Of a stretch of 64,000 nt of DNA, positions 35,089-43,448 are shown one piece after another; positions within the stretch are counted from its first letter, which is position 1, and each line of letters starts with the position of its first letter. A program made the translations under genes and the position numbers. The stretch is taken from assembly GCF_000426645.1 (NCBI RefSeq), contig NZ_KE384550.1, forward strand, positions 22,733 through 86,732. The letters run 5' to 3'. The DNA is from Nakamurella lactea DSM 19367 (lineage in GTDB: Bacteria; Actinomycetota; Actinomycetes; Mycobacteriales; Nakamurellaceae). The notes below the pieces were generated by a model. It was not told the DNA's origin, searched no databases, and saw only the letters and a program-made list of their open reading frames with translations.

Positions 35089-36507
35089 TCAGGCCGGCGC
35101 AAGGAAGGCGGCCAGCGCCGCCGAATACATCGGCTGGTCGTGCGCGCCGGCCACCTCCCGGGCGGAGTGCATGGACAGCATCGGGGCACCGAAATCGACC
35201 GTGGTGGCGCCGGTCAAGGACGCGGTGACCGGCCCGACGGTGGACCCGCACGGCATGTCCGAGCGCACGACGAACTGCTGCATCGGCACTCCCGCCTGCT
35301 CGCAGGCCAACACGAACGCGGCCGCACCGACCGAATCGGTGGCGTAGCGCAGCTTGTTGTTGATCTTGAGCACGGGACCGCCGTTGATCGCGATCTGGTG
35401 CTGCGGCTCATGCCGTTCCGGGTAGTTCGGGTGGACGGCGTGCGCCATATCGCCGGAGGCCACGATCGAGCTCGCCATCACGCGCAGGAAGTCCTCCCGG
35501 TCGCCGCCGGCGGCCAGCACGATCCGCTCGAGTACGGTCGGCAGCAGGGTGGAGGCGGCGCCGCGCTCGGAGACGCTGCCGACCTCCTCGTGGTCGAACA
35601 GCGCTATCACTCTGGTCACGCCGGAATCGCCTGCCGCGGAACCGCTTCCGGTAGACGCGGCAATATCGTCAGCGGCGAGCAGCGCCCGGACGGCCGCGAA
35701 CGAGGTGGCCAGATTGTCCAGCCGGCCGGACGCGATCAGCTCGCCGGCCCGGCCGATCCGGCGGGCCGGGGTGAGCTCGACGGTCATCAGGTCCCAGCCC
35801 AGGATGTCCGCGGCATCGGCGCCGAGCTTTTCGGCGAGGTAGCCGCGGAAGTCGCCCGGCTCGGTGCCGATCCCCCAGTGCGGAGCCAGGTGCGACTGGT
35901 GGTTGAGCCGGAGCCCCTCACTGTTGACGTCGCGATCCAGGTGAATGGCCAACTGGGAGACCCGCAGGATCGGGTCGGTGACGTGCAGCAGCTCGGAACG
36001 GACGCGGCCGGCCGGATCGCGACCTGCCGCATCACGCAGGGTCACCCGGCCGGCCAAGCCGAGGTCGCGGTCCAGCCAGGAGTTCACCAGCGGGCCGCCG
36101 TAGGTCTCCACCCCGAGCAGCTGCCAGCCGGCCCGGGACAGGTCCGGCTGCGGCTTGATCCGCAGGTTCGGGCTGTCGGTGTGCGCGCCGACGATGCGGA
36201 AGTTCGTCATCCCGGAGCGGGATGCCGACGAGGCGGATGTCGACGAGCCGGATTCCACGGCGGTCGAGTTCCAGGCGATCAACGAGCCGCCGCGGATCAG
36301 GTAGTACCGGCCCGGTTCGGCCGGGAATCGCGCCGAGTCGGCCACCTCGGTATAGCCGGCGTCGGCGAGCAGTGCGGCCGCCTGCCGGCAGGCATGGAAC
36401 GGCGTGGGTGACGCATCGAGGTAGCTGCAGAGTGCATCGACGGTCTGGTCGGTGGTGGCTTCGGCGTCGGGGCTGACGATGCTGGCAGTGCTCTCCGGGG
36501 TGGCCAT
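35089..36507 (-). CDS. M18-family aspartyl aminopeptidase
   Basis: A 472-residue cytosolic zinc peptidase that trims N-terminal acidic residues. VGAHTDSPNLRIKP holds the first metal-binding His, LFDHEEVGS the paired catalytic and metal Glu residues, and DMAHAVHPNYPERHEP further conserved elements. DNLATSFAA (residues about 255-263) includes the bridging Asp region. ATG 36507 follows GGAAAGGTGGG. Length fits the family. Upstream in-frame codons run into an interspersed palindromic repeat. Confidence 0.92.
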   Translation of the reverse strand: MATPESTASIVSPDAEATTDQTVDALCSYLDASPTPFHACRQAAALLADAGYTEVADSARFPAEPGRYYLIRGGSLIAWNSTAVESGSSTSASSASRSGMTNFRIVGAHTDSPNLRIKPQPDLSRAGWQLLGVETYGGPLVNSWLDRDLGLAGRVTLRDAAGRDPAGRVRSELLHVTDPILRVSQLAIHLDRDVNSEGLRLNHQSHLAPHWGIGTEPGDFRGYLAEKLGADAADILGWDLMTVELTPARRIGRAGELIASGRLDNLATSFAAVRALLAADDIAASTGSGSAAGDSGVTRVIALFDHEEVGSVSERGAASTLLPTVLERIVLAAGGDREDFLRVMASSIVASGDMAHAVHPNYPERHEPQHQIAINGGPVLKINNKLRYATDSVGAAAFVLACEQAGVPMQQFVVRSDMPCGSTVGPVTASLTGATTVDFGAPMLSMHSAREVAGAHDQPMYSAALAAFLAPA

Positions 36508-36536
36508 GACCACCCACCTTTCCATCTTCCGGCAGC

Positions 36537-36618
36537 GGTGACCCGATCGGGCCTCGATCTTCGGATTCATCCAGGTCGACCTGCGCTTTCATCAGGATTG
36601 AGGCCGGATCGGGTCACC
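36537..36618. repeat. Interspersed palindromic repeat family C, copy 1
   Basis: The arms GGTGACCCGATCGGGCC (36537 onward) and its near-complement ending GGATCGGGTCACC (to 36618) enclose a central palindrome CAGGTCGACCTG (36572-36583). It lies between the divergent starts of the aminopeptidase and SRPBCC genes. A second copy is at 38311-38391. Confidence 0.85.
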
Positions 36619-36634
36619 GGCCCCGGCAAACGCA

Positions 36635-36648
36635 TTACCAGTTGGTAA
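36635..36648. promoter_or_regulatory. Candidate ArsR-family operator
   Basis: TTACCAGTTGGTAA is an inverted repeat with six-base arms ending ten bases before the SRPBCC start codon. It lies where an autoregulating ArsR-type repressor, encoded by the next gene, would act. The ACCA-N2-TGGT core resembles sites of similar regulators. Confidence 0.55.
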
Positions 36649-36657
36649 GGTGTTCGG

Positions 36658-37086
36658 ATGCCACAGGTCACCCGAACGATCGAGATCGCCGCTCGGCCCG
36701 CCGCCGTCTGGGACTGGTTCAGCAGCGCCGAGAGGCTGCGGCGTTGGTTGGCCCCAGACCTCGAGATCGACGTGCGCGTCGGCGGCCGCTACCGGATGCG
36801 GGCCGCCGAGGACGCGGGCTGGATCGTCGGGGCCGTCCTGGAGATGGTCCCGGAACAGCTGCTGGCGTTGTCCTGGATGGAGGAGGATGCCGGCTGGATT
36901 CATCCGGCCCGGCTGACGATCACCCTGAAACCGGTGCCGGCCGGCACCGAGGTGTCGTTGACCCATGACGGTTTCGCCGGCATCGGAAAGTCCGGCTGGG
37001 AAAGGATTGTGCAGGCGTACGAGCATGGCGTCGATGCACACGACCTACTGGGCAAGCTGGCCTCGGTCGCCGGCCGACATGGCTAG
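36658..37086 (+). CDS. SRPBCC (AHSA1/START-like) family protein
   Basis: A 142-residue protein of the AHSA1-like ligand-binding fold. TRTIEIAARPAAVWDWFSSA and LRRWLAPDLEIDVRVGGRY are typical N-terminal elements, and GWERIVQAYEHGVDAHDLL forms the C-terminal helix. It overlaps the ArsR gene by eight bases. SRPBCC-ArsR pairs are common in actinomycetes; their ligands are unknown. Confidence 0.88.
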   Translation: MPQVTRTIEIAARPAAVWDWFSSAERLRRWLAPDLEIDVRVGGRYRMRAAEDAGWIVGAVLEMVPEQLLALSWMEEDAGWIHPARLTITLKPVPAGTEVSLTHDGFAGIGKSGWERIVQAYEHGVDAHDLLGKLASVAGRHG

Positions 37087-37432
37087 CCAGGAGGATCCGT
37101 TCAGGGCGATCGCCGACCCGACCCGCCGCCGCATCCTCGACCTGCTCGCCGAGCACGGCACCCTCTCGGTCGGCCGGCTGGCCGACGAATTTCCCGACCT
37201 CGTCTCCTCGGGCATTTCCAAACACCTGATGGTGCTGCGGGCCGCTGACCTTGTGGTGGCCGACCGGAGTGGGCGACATCAGCTGTACATGATCAACGCG
37301 AGCGGGATCAGGCAGGCATTCGGCCCGTGGGTCACGCGCTACGAGGCCTATTGGACCGACGCACTCGGGCGACTGAAAGCGCTCGCCGAAACCACCTTGC
37401 CCACACCACTCGAAGGGAACGAAGCAGAATGA
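37079..37432 (+). CDS. ArsR-family transcriptional regulator
   Basis: A 117-residue winged-helix protein: DPFRAIADPTRRRILDLLAE, LSVGRLADEF, then recognition helix VSSGISKHLMVLRAADLV. No metal-binding Cys motif is visible, consistent with the non-metal SRPBCC-linked branch. ATG 37079 lies inside the end of the SRPBCC gene, and its stop overlaps the VOC start (ATGA). It probably represses its own operon through the inverted repeat at 36635. Confidence 0.9.
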   Translation: MASQEDPFRAIADPTRRRILDLLAEHGTLSVGRLADEFPDLVSSGISKHLMVLRAADLVVADRSGRHQLYMINASGIRQAFGPWVTRYEAYWTDALGRLKALAETTLPTPLEGNEAE

Positions 37433-37818
37433 TCTTCACGGACCCGCAGGTGATCCTCTTCGTCGCCGACTGCGAGCGGGCGGCCCGCCTCTACCAGGGC
37501 TTCGGCTTCCGCGAGACGTTCCGGACGTCGGCCGATTCGCCGGTCAAGATCGAACTCGTGCTGGGCGGGTTCGGTCTCGGGTTGGCGCTGCCCGGACCGG
37601 CCGCTGCCAGCCACGGGATCAGCCCGGTCGCCGCCGGACACCGCGCCTGCATCACGCTGTGGACCGACGACGTCGACGCGGCGTACCGAATGGCGCTCGA
37701 TACCGCCGGCGCCGCGGACATCCTCGGCCCACACCCGTTTCTCGACGGTCGACTGCGAGTCGCGGTCGTCGAGGACCTCGACGGCCATCCGATCCAGCTG
37801 GTCCAGCAGGTGGCGTAG
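37429..37818 (+). CDS. VOC family protein, third gene of the SRPBCC-ArsR operon
   Basis: A 129-residue single VOC module: VILFVADCERAARLYQGFGF and a closing VVEDLDGHPIQLVQQV strand. It is coupled to ArsR by ATGA. The substrate is unknown; operon context suggests a resistance or small-molecule response function. Its TAG stop lies within the left arm of a family B palindrome. Confidence 0.88.
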   Translation: MIFTDPQVILFVADCERAARLYQGFGFRETFRTSADSPVKIELVLGGFGLGLALPGPAAASHGISPVAAGHRACITLWTDDVDAAYRMALDTAGAADILGPHPFLDGRLRVAVVEDLDGHPIQLVQQVA

Positions 37819-37860
37819 CGGGGTTGTCCCGCCGACCCCAACGGGACAACCCTGCTACGC
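37813..37860. repeat. Palindromic repeat family B at a convergent 3' junction
   Basis: GCGTAGCGGGGTTGTCCCG (37813-37831) and its complement (37842-37860, one G-T wobble) form a 19-bp stem with a 10-base loop. The stem contains the VOC stop codon and ends 15 bases before the convergent DUF5655 stop. Confidence 0.85.
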
Positions 37861-37875
37861 CTGCCGGTGGTCAGC

Positions 37876-38280
37876 TCAGCGAGTCAGATGCGCTCCGGCG
37901 CCGACCGCGTAGGCCTCCGCCAGCCAGCCGGCGAAGGTGTCGTCCAGCTGATCGAGGGACTCGACGCGGAAATGGTGCACGAACAATCGGTGGGTGTACG
38001 CGGAGACATTGCTGATTCTCGGGTCACTGATCTGCCGCTGCACATCGAAATAGCCGCTCAGCACATCGCCTTTCGGCTTGGCCCCGGCGAAGCCGCGCCG
38101 GTCACCCTTCAGCGTGATGGTCGTCTTCGACACCGCGTAGCGGATCGGGCCGTTGCGCTCGATGAGCTCGATGAATCGCCGGTAGAGCGCGACCCCGTTC
38201 TCGCTCCCAGCAGCCAGGTGCCTCGGCACAGTCCAGACGTCGGCGGCGGGTCCGTCGGCGGGGATGGAGTTGTTCGTCAT
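37876..38280 (-). CDS. DUF5655-type domain protein
   Basis: A 134-residue cytosolic protein. YRRFIELIERNGPIRYAVSKTTI followed by LKGDRRGFAGAKPKG and HHFRVESLDQLDDTFAGWLAEAY matches the DUF5655 pattern, a domain also seen attached to nuclease-like proteins. Function unknown. ATG 38280 was chosen because upstream codons are in the family C repeat. Confidence 0.75.
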   Translation of the reverse strand: MTNNSIPADGPAADVWTVPRHLAAGSENGVALYRRFIELIERNGPIRYAVSKTTITLKGDRRGFAGAKPKGDVLSGYFDVQRQISDPRISNVSAYTHRLFVHHFRVESLDQLDDTFAGWLAEAYAVGAGAHLTR

Positions 38281-38310
38281 TCCCGAAGTATCGACTCGGG
38301 GTCCGACACT

Positions 38311-38391
38311 GGTGACCCGATCGGGCCCCAACTTTCCGATCCGTGCAGGTCGACCTGCGGGTTCGGAAAAGTTGAGGCCCGATCGGGTCAC
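38311..38391. repeat. Interspersed palindromic repeat family C, copy 2
   Basis: GGTGACCCGATCGGGCC starts the left arm (38311-38339). The right arm (38362-38391) contains GGCCCGATCGGGTCAC. The centre is the perfect palindrome GCAGGTCGACCTGC (38345-38358). The whole unit resembles copy 1 at 36537. It lies between the DUF5655 start and the amidase stop. Confidence 0.88.
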
Positions 38392-38401
38392 TCCTGGTAG
38401 G

Positions 38402-40366
38402 TCAGCGCGACACCTTGACGTCGGCGGCCCTGACGAACATCACCCGATGGGCGAGCGCGATCTGCAGGTAGATGTCATGGCCGCGAACGTCGGTCCGGTC
38501 GCCCGGCGCGCTGCCGTCGAAGCTCACCGCCCGGTAGTAGTCCGTCACCACATGGGCATCGGTGAGCGCATACGACTGGCCGGGCTTGATCGTGTACTCG
38601 ATCGGGACCACCGCCTGCGGGGTGATGGTCGACGGATAGGCGCTCGCCTCCGGGTAGGCCCGCCCGTAGACCGCGGCGCCGGCGGCGCCCGGCTTCACGG
38701 TGACGGTGGCCGACCGGGTCTTGACCAGCACCGGACGCGAACTCGGGTTGTGCAGCCAGGCGAACTCGCCGGCCCACGAGACCTTCACCCAGTCGCCTTG
38801 CACCCCGGCGACCACCAGCAGGTTGCCGGCCTGGGCCCTCGCGCTCACGTCATTGACCCTGACCGTCCCGGCATGGTCGCCGCTCGGATGGGTGCCGATG
38901 TCGGTGGCCAACGGCGAGTCATCGCTCGGCGCCTGGTGCAGCGCGACGAAGTTGGTCGGCGCGTCGGCCTGGCAGTCGCCGGAACCCGGCGATTGCTGCT
39001 CGCACTGGGTGATGGTGTGCGTATTGCCGGCGTAGCCGGGCCGGACGGTCACCACGTCACCGGCTGCCACATCGGTGGTAGCCCGAGCATGGGCACCGTG
39101 CCCGCCGATCGGGGCGCCGAGCAGGTCGAAGTAGTGCTCCCAGTCCCAGTACGGGCCCGGATCCCAGTGCACGCTCTGGGTGTAGCCGGGCAGGATGCCG
39201 GGAACCTGGTCGTGACCGATGATGTGCTGCGGATCCAGCGGGATGTCGTACTTGTGGGCCAGGTACTTCACCAGCTTCGCCGACTTCTGATACATCACCT
39301 CGGTGAACCAGCCGCCGTTGCCGGCCTTGCCCTCGTGTTCGACGCCGATCGAGTGCATGTTGATGTACCAGTTGCCCGCGTGCCAGCCGACGTCCTTGGC
39401 GTTCAGGTGCTGGGCGATGTGCCCGTCGCTGGACCGGATCGTGTAGTTCCAGGCGAGATAGGTCGGATCCTGCGCCAGGTTCACTGAACCCTGGTAGCCG
39501 CCCTCGGTGTCGTGGATGACGATGTACTTCAGCGCCGGTCCGCCGCTGCCGGTCCGATCGGCGATGTCGTGGTTGCCGTAATTCCCGGTGCCGTCCGGGT
39601 CGTTCGGATCAATCTTTTGGTAGGGCGAGGGCAGCCATTCGCAGTGCAGCACCCCCGGGCAGTCGACCCTGGACTGGTCCGAGGCGACGGACGGGATCGT
39701 CACGTCGGGCTGCGCGCTCAGCGTGACGCGCTCGCCGTCAGCCGTGACGCGGCTCTGGCCGGCCTGCAGGTTGCTGAAGACCTGCGCGGCGAACTCCTGG
39801 CCGGAGGCGGCGTCCTCGGCGCCGACGGCGCCGTAGCGGCCGACGGCCGCCGTCCAGCTGTTCACATCGGCGGCCGGACCGGCCGATGCGTCCCGGTACG
39901 AGGCGAGCACTGCCGCGCCGGCACAGACGTTGGCCGCCGGGTCGCTCTTGATCGTCGCCAGGCTCAGCCCGGTCAGCTTGGCACCGACCCGCGCGGTCTG
40001 CGTCGACTGCGCGATCCGCTCGGTGCCGTCACCCTTGCCGGCCCCGTCCGGAGCCGGCAGGTCGATCAGGTTCATCGGGCCGTAGCCGCCGTCGGCGCTA
40101 GCCTGCCCGTCGTGACTGTCCCAGCGGGATTCGCTGTAGGACAACGCCTTCAGCACCGTCACCGGCACCCCGGCGGCGGTCGCCGCCCGGTCGAAGGCGG
40201 CATCGAGGCCGACGCCCGGGTCGGCGGTCCACCCGCAGTCGACGGCGGCTCCGGGCGAGCCCGACGGTGGCGCCGCGCTCGCCGGCGCGGACTGGGTGAA
40301 GGCGGTGATCAGGCCGGCCGTCGCGACGACGGCGAGGGTGGCGGTGGCACGAGATCGGACGGTCAT
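38402..40366 (-). CDS. Secreted N-acetylmuramoyl-L-alanine amidase (Amidase_2)
   Basis: A 654-residue exported enzyme. A signal peptide (MTVRSRATATLAVVATAGLI to ASA at about 31) precedes a 200-residue N-terminal region with a lysozyme-like flavour (LKALSYSESRWDSH). The Amidase_2 domain follows at about 275-415: YIVIHDTEGG carries the first zinc His, SIGVEHEG the catalytic region, and HIIGHDQVPG further zinc ligands. The C-terminal part is SH3-like, with VTVRPGYAGN and WVKVSWAGEFAWLHNP. It should cut the glycan-peptide bond of peptidoglycan. ATG 40366 follows AGAGAGG. Confidence 0.92.
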   Translation of the reverse strand: MTVRSRATATLAVVATAGLITAFTQSAPASAAPPSGSPGAAVDCGWTADPGVGLDAAFDRAATAAGVPVTVLKALSYSESRWDSHDGQASADGGYGPMNLIDLPAPDGAGKGDGTERIAQSTQTARVGAKLTGLSLATIKSDPAANVCAGAAVLASYRDASAGPAADVNSWTAAVGRYGAVGAEDAASGQEFAAQVFSNLQAGQSRVTADGERVTLSAQPDVTIPSVASDQSRVDCPGVLHCEWLPSPYQKIDPNDPDGTGNYGNHDIADRTGSGGPALKYIVIHDTEGGYQGSVNLAQDPTYLAWNYTIRSSDGHIAQHLNAKDVGWHAGNWYINMHSIGVEHEGKAGNGGWFTEVMYQKSAKLVKYLAHKYDIPLDPQHIIGHDQVPGILPGYTQSVHWDPGPYWDWEHYFDLLGAPIGGHGAHARATTDVAAGDVVTVRPGYAGNTHTITQCEQQSPGSGDCQADAPTNFVALHQAPSDDSPLATDIGTHPSGDHAGTVRVNDVSARAQAGNLLVVAGVQGDWVKVSWAGEFAWLHNPSSRPVLVKTRSATVTVKPGAAGAAVYGRAYPEASAYPSTITPQAVVPIEYTIKPGQSYALTDAHVVTDYYRAVSFDGSAPGDRTDVRGHDIYLQIALAHRVMFVRAADVKVSR

Positions 40367-40568
40367 GGACGAGCCTCTCTGAACAGAGATACGCGAGACA
40401 CGGTGTGACACTGAGAAGAGATCGAGCGTGGCATATTTTTCCGGCGGCGAACATACCTGCGGAAGAAATTTCCGCCATCCGGACGTAGCCGGGCCGTCCC
40501 GGTCACTGTCCGTCAACGACCGGAGTGACGCAGCGACGATCGTCGGGCGATCGCGGACACCGAGATGG

Positions 40569-41273
40569 TCAGCGAGCGCTGTCCGGACCCGATGCGGGAT
40601 CCAGCCCGATCGCGGCCCGGAACGCGGGCAGCCCGTCGACCTCGATCGGATCCGGCCCGCGAACCAGCTGCGGCGGGCGCAACACCAGGTGTCGGTTGAG
40701 CGCCAACTCACCGGGGCGGCGCTGCATCCGAACGACGCCGTTCTCGGTGTACCCGACCTTGCGGCTGACCGCCAGCGATGCCGGGTTGTCCAGGAACGCA
40801 CCCGAGGTCAGCTCGGTGGCCTCCAGGTGGTCGAAGGCGAAGGCGCAGATCGCCTGCCGCATAGCGGTTCCGATGCCCCGGCCCTGGAAACGCCGACCGA
40901 GCCATGACCCGGTCTCGCCGGTCCTGGTCACCAGGAAGTTGCTGGTCTCGATGCCCTGGGTACCGACCAGCTCACCGTCGCGCCAGACGCCCAGCTGCAA
41001 CGACCAGGCGGCAGGAGTGAACCCGGCCCGGACCCGCCAGTGGTACTGCACGGTGTTGCGGGCCAGCTCCCCGGCCGGGGCGTCGGTCCACGGGAAAGCG
41101 AACGGCATCTGCTCGGCCGGGTGGATGCCCTCCTCGGCCAGATCGCACAGGGCCGCGAGGTCGTCGTCGGTGATGGCGCGCAGCGTCAGCGGTCCGGCCG
41201 TGATGATCAGGCCGAGCATCGGGAAGATGTCGGCCAGCGTTCGGGCAGTGGAACGGTCTTTCGCGGTCGTCAC
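40569..41273 (-). CDS. GNAT-family N-acetyltransferase
   Basis: A 234-residue acetyltransferase of the RimJ/RimL-like group: LTLRAITDDDLAALCDLAE, ELVGTQGIETSNF, then the acetyl-CoA loop RRFQGRGIGTAMRQAIC and NPASLAVSRKVGYTENG. The acceptor is unknown. GTG 41273 is used; ATG 41219 (MLGLI) is an equally likely start because neither has a clear ribosome site. It follows the small membrane protein by eleven bases on the same strand, suggesting one transcript. Confidence 0.85.
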   Translation of the reverse strand: MTTAKDRSTARTLADIFPMLGLIITAGPLTLRAITDDDLAALCDLAEEGIHPAEQMPFAFPWTDAPAGELARNTVQYHWRVRAGFTPAAWSLQLGVWRDGELVGTQGIETSNFLVTRTGETGSWLGRRFQGRGIGTAMRQAICAFAFDHLEATELTSGAFLDNPASLAVSRKVGYTENGVVRMQRRPGELALNRHLVLRPPQLVRGPDPIEVDGLPAFRAAIGLDPASGPDSAR

Positions 41274-41284
41274 CGGTGCAGTAT

Positions 41285-41638
41285 TCAGCGCTGACGATCG
41301 ACGCGCACCCGGTTTGCAGCACCGCTTCCGGCACCGTTTCCGGCACCGTTTCCGGCGACCTGTCCGGCCCCACGCAGGTCACGACGGCGGTCCCTGCGCA
41401 CGGTCCGGAGCCGCCAGAGCGCCAGCAGTACGCAGACGGGCGTCAGCAGATCGGCGAGCACCAGCCCGTGGCGGGGATCCAGGGACCACAGCACCGGCCC
41501 CTCAAGGCCGGCGTTGGCGAACAGCCAGAGCACCGCAAGCGCCAGTAGCAGGTAGCCGGGCGCGGCCCGGCGCGCGGTCAGCGTCCAACCGGCGGCGCCG
41601 AGCAGCGCGACCAGGGCGACCAGGCTGACGACGACCAT
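41285..41638 (-). CDS. Small membrane protein
   Basis: A 117-residue protein with three hydrophobic segments: VVVSLVALVALLGAAGWTL, YLLLALAVLWLFANAGL and GLVLADLLTPVCVLLALW. A basic tail then ends in Gly-Asn-Gly-Ala repeats encoded by a short direct repeat (CCGTTTCCGGCA). No family is recognised. ATG 41638 has GGGAG at five bases. Confidence 0.7.
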   Translation of the reverse strand: MVVVSLVALVALLGAAGWTLTARRAAPGYLLLALAVLWLFANAGLEGPVLWSLDPRHGLVLADLLTPVCVLLALWRLRTVRRDRRRDLRGAGQVAGNGAGNGAGSGAANRVRVDRQR

Positions 41639-41727
41639 GCTGCTCCCGGGTGCGGATGGCGCAATCGCCCGGGCGCTCCGGGCACTACATGGTAGGTCGC
41701 GAACGCAGGTCACCCCGGCGGGACGGG

Positions 41728-41761
41728 GCTGCCCCGCCACCAGAGTGGGTGACGGGGCAGC
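41728..41761 (-). terminator. Terminator downstream of the Rpf-like gene
   Basis: GCTGCCCCGCCACC and GGTGACGGGGCAGC form a 14-bp stem with one mismatch and a 6-base loop. It lies 51 bases after the stop of the Rpf-like gene and before the small membrane-protein gene. Confidence 0.65.
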
Positions 41762-41812
41762 TCTGCGGAAGGCGCCTCGGTACGTGAGTGGTCGGCAGGC
41801 CCGGGCGACGGT

Positions 41813-43036
41813 CTACTTGCCGGTCCAGGCGGCCTTCCAGGTCGCGGCGTCGACCTTGCCGGTCTTCGGCAGGTGGTTCTTCTTCTGCAGGATCAGCACC
41901 GCGGACTTCGTCGCCGAGCCGAAGTAGCCGGTGCCGGTGAGCCCGTACTGCGCCCCGAGCTGACGCTGGAAGCACTGCAGGTTCCGGTACGTCTTGCCGG
42001 CGACCATCACCGTTCCGCCCCAGGCCAATGGCGTCCTCGAACCCACCTTGCAGGAGGCGTTGGTGGCCGGGACATAGGGCTTGACGTCGCTCTGGGTCGG
42101 CGGTTTCGCCGCCTTCGCCGGATGCAGGTTGTTGGCCGGGTTCCAGGCCGAGTACCAGGTCTCCGGGCCGACGAAGCCGACCGCGTGCAGGTGCGCCTTG
42201 GCCTGCAGCTTCTTCACCGCGGCGAGCGTGCTGGGACCGAAGTATCCGGTGCCCTTGAGCCCGTAGCCGAAGCTGCCGAGCTGCTTCTGGAACTTCTGCA
42301 GCGCACCGGATTCGGCACCCTTGCGCAGGACGCTGCCCGGGTAGGCCGGGGCGGCAGCCAGCGGGGTGCCGGAAATCTTGTTCCGGATGTCCCAGGCGGC
42401 CTTCCAGGTGCTCGGGCCGACGAAGCCGACGACGTTCAGGCCGGCCTTGGTCTGCAGCTTGAGCACCGCCTGCTCGGTGCTCGGTCCGAAGTAGCCGGTG
42501 CCCTCCAGGCCGTAACCCATGGCGCCGAGCTGTTTCTGGAAGGTCTTGAGGGCAGCGGAATTGCTGCCGGCCTTGAGCTGGTGGCCGGGATAGGCGGGCG
42601 CCTTCGTGCCCGGTTTCGGGGTACCGGGCTTCGGGGTGCTCGGGGCCGGTGTGCTCGGCGGGTTCGAAGCGCCACGGGTCGGCTTCTTGCCGCTACCGCC
42701 GTCGGCGTCCTCACTCAGGCCGACCAGGTCGGCGCAGATCCATGGACCCCAGCCGCGCATCCGGTACAGGTAGAGCGCCCGGAAGTCCTGCTCGGCCTTG
42801 CTGGCCTGATCCGGGCGACCGGTGCCACCCACGGACTTCCAGGTGGCCAGGTCGAACTGGTACGCGCCGTAGTACGAGTTGCCGCTGTTCATGGCGTAGT
42901 TGTTGCTGGATTCGCACTGGCGCAAGGCGTTCCAGGCCGATGACGAGGGATCTGCGTAGGCGCTGCCCACCGATCCGAGAACGACGGTCCCGGCGGCCAG
43001 CGCACCGGCGGCCAGCAGGGTTGTCAGACGGCGCAC
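41813..43036 (-). CDS. Secreted Rpf-like transglycosylase with three peptidoglycan-binding domains
   Basis: A 407-residue exported muralytic protein. After a signal peptide ending at about AYA28, the Rpf-type transglycosylase domain reads WNALRQCESSNNYAMNSGNS and YYGAYQFDLATWKSVGG, with Glu42 as the catalytic residue. A Pro/Thr/Lys-rich linker follows, then three PG_binding_1 modules, each with FQKQLG, a GTGYFG motif and a Trp-containing end. Resuscitation-promoting factors cleave peptidoglycan and wake dormant cells. GTG 43036 has GAGAGG upstream. The divergent upstream region holds direct repeats resembling MtrA sites. Confidence 0.92.
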   Translation of the reverse strand: MRRLTTLLAAGALAAGTVVLGSVGSAYADPSSSAWNALRQCESSNNYAMNSGNSYYGAYQFDLATWKSVGGTGRPDQASKAEQDFRALYLYRMRGWGPWICADLVGLSEDADGGSGKKPTRGASNPPSTPAPSTPKPGTPKPGTKAPAYPGHQLKAGSNSAALKTFQKQLGAMGYGLEGTGYFGPSTEQAVLKLQTKAGLNVVGFVGPSTWKAAWDIRNKISGTPLAAAPAYPGSVLRKGAESGALQKFQKQLGSFGYGLKGTGYFGPSTLAAVKKLQAKAHLHAVGFVGPETWYSAWNPANNLHPAKAAKPPTQSDVKPYVPATNASCKVGSRTPLAWGGTVMVAGKTYRNLQCFQRQLGAQYGLTGTGYFGSATKSAVLILQKKNHLPKTGKVDAATWKAAWTGK

Positions 43037-43277
43037 GGCCGTTCCTCTCCCGGCCGCACGTCGACACCCGCGGGCCGCCCCGACGGTGCCGGTCGGCACC
43101 GCCCGGGTCGCCCCGCCCGACGCAGCGCCCCTTCCCCGTGCCAGGCGCCGTGTCCGTTCGCCCCCGCTCGGCCTTGCTGTTTGCCGACCGCGGTGCGGTC
43201 GGCCGAACCCACGGTGTCGGCGGGCGCGCAGCGGAGGAGCCACGACCACCGACGGATCCGTTCTGCGGGACCCGTCG

Positions 43278-43309
43278 GTTACCGTAGATCATCCGTCACA
43301 CAAGTCACA
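43278..43309. promoter_or_regulatory. Candidate MtrA-type binding repeats upstream of the Rpf-like gene
   Basis: GTCACA occurs at 43295-43300 and 43304-43309, a 9-bp direct repeat, with GTTACC at 43278-43283. MtrA, the essential actinobacterial response regulator, binds such direct repeats and controls rpf and other wall-hydrolase genes in mycobacteria. The gap 43037-43448 holds no other clear feature; a TAAAAT element at 43383-43388 could be a -10 for the EamA gene. Confidence 0.4.
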
Positions 43310-43448
43310 AGTGTCCCAGCAAACTCATTCTGCTCGTTCGTCCCTTGCAACCCAGGCGCGACACGCCGGGCGCGGCCCGAAATAAAATGACACACGTGTA
43401 GTTCGGGCGGTGCCCGGCCCCGTCCCGGGTGGCAGTAAATTGCTGCTG

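Noticed and set aside
40367-40568. c-di-AMP (ydaO) riboswitch before the amidase gene
   Set aside because: The conserved GGGGGACC/GGGGTGAA-type blocks are missing; the same check on 43037-43300 before the Rpf-like gene also failed.
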